Source: Rhodanobacter denitrificans
Lineage (GTDB): Bacteria; Pseudomonadota; Gammaproteobacteria; Xanthomonadales; Rhodanobacteraceae
Direction: 5' to 3'
Assembly: GCA_003241385.1 (NCBI GenBank)
Contig: QFPO01000007.1
Coordinates: 62,001-126,000 of the forward strand
DNA length: 64,000 bases
The position numbers and the translations under genes were made by a program. Numbering within the stretch: position 1 is the stretch's first letter; each line of letters starts with the position of its first letter. The notes beneath the pieces are model-generated. The model searched no databases, was not told where the DNA came from, and worked only from the letters and a program-made list of their open reading frames with translations. This document shows positions 63,829 through 64,000 of the stretch, piece after piece.

Positions 63829-63850
63829 GTCGATACACGGCCGATACAGG
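63829..63850. promoter_or_regulatory. Two direct repeats of 11-bp period after regulator copy 3
   Basis: CGATACA occurs at 63831-63837 and 63842-63848, exactly 11 bp apart, 108-127 bp before the ATG at 63958. Only two clear copies are visible; a partial TTTTACA follows. It is the third regulator-specific repeat word at the same spacing. Confidence 0.5.
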
Positions 63851-63957
63851 CTTTTTACATGCGCGCTCGGCCGATTGGCGGGATCGTCGAGCCGACCCCG
63901 GCCTGCGCCCGACGGCGCCGCGGCCGTCCGTTCTTCGCGATCGAAGGTACCCCGAAC

Positions 63958-64000
63958 ATGACTGCGACTCCCTCCCGGCCTTCCGCCCCGGCTTCGGCCC
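63958..64000 (+). CDS. Start of a further gene, probably another secreted protein (cut by window end)
   Basis: An ATG at 63958 opens MTATPSRPSAPASA and runs off the window. The first residues resemble the N-terminus of the beta-helix protein at 59459 (MSATPNPSSRRPT). The position after regulator copy 3 and a CGATACA repeat pair matches the two complete regulator/exoprotein pairs. Fourteen residues are too few for a firm call. Confidence 0.4.
   Translation, partial: MTATPSRPSAPASA

Overview
The window looks like about 64 kb of chromosome from a high-GC gammaproteobacterium of the order Lysobacterales (Xanthomonadales), plausibly a Rhodanobacteraceae member such as a Dokdonella relative. The reasons are the origin gene order rpmH-rnpA-yidC-mnmE | dnaA-dnaN-recF-gyrB, the tonB-exbB-exbD-exbD-pdxJ block just after gyrB as in Xanthomonas, strong GC bias, and secreted proteins carrying an 'FRDGFE'-type motif. 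The taxonomic call is inference.

Layout. 1-2340: lower-GC accessory DNA with the start of a type I methyltransferase (hsdM, cut by the window edge) and a small HTH regulator, ending near two GGGGGTAT repeats. 2376-10341: housekeeping and small metabolism (xthA, a UPF0149 protein, a pirin, an S9 peptidase, a two-gene ABC transporter, a GST, a small secreted protein). 10555-21408: a locus that reads as polyhydroxybutyrate scavenging: 3-hydroxybutyrate-oligomer hydrolase, LuxR-type response regulator, transporter-like hybrid histidine kinase, PHB-depolymerase-type lipoprotein, TonB-dependent receptor and GntP-type permease. A GTACGAA-type element lies in both of its divergent promoter regions. 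21544-23181: yegP and a low-GC rhuM gene behind mnmE. 23341-33726: the replication origin, with two perfect DnaA boxes between dnaA and dnaN and two perfect parS sites inside recF. 34022-38720: TPR protein, TonB/ExbB/ExbD energisers and pdxJ. 38878-41677: a phosphopantetheinyl transferase, ECF sigma factor, candidate anti-sigma and PDZ-protein operon. 41762-46532: a second transporter-like hybrid kinase and a DUF1704 putative metallopeptidase.

The most unusual region is 46835-64000. Three paralogous membrane-bound winged-helix/TPR regulators each lie directly upstream of a secreted-protein gene on the same strand. Each regulator has a -10-like element only 6-8 nt before its ATG and no Shine-Dalgarno, suggesting leaderless mRNAs. 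The gap between each regulator and its secreted gene carries a different short direct repeat, with an exact 11-bp period in four copies (two pairs) and in two copies (third pair). That is the geometry expected for OmpR-type winged-helix binding. I propose a family of one-component, membrane-tethered regulators each dedicated to its own large exoprotein. I know of no description of such an arrangement, but could not search.

Working together: the PHB locus would hydrolyse extracellular polymer and import the products, energised by the TonB/ExbB/ExbD block encoded near the origin. The exoprotein modules would build alternative cell-surface or secreted structures under individual control.
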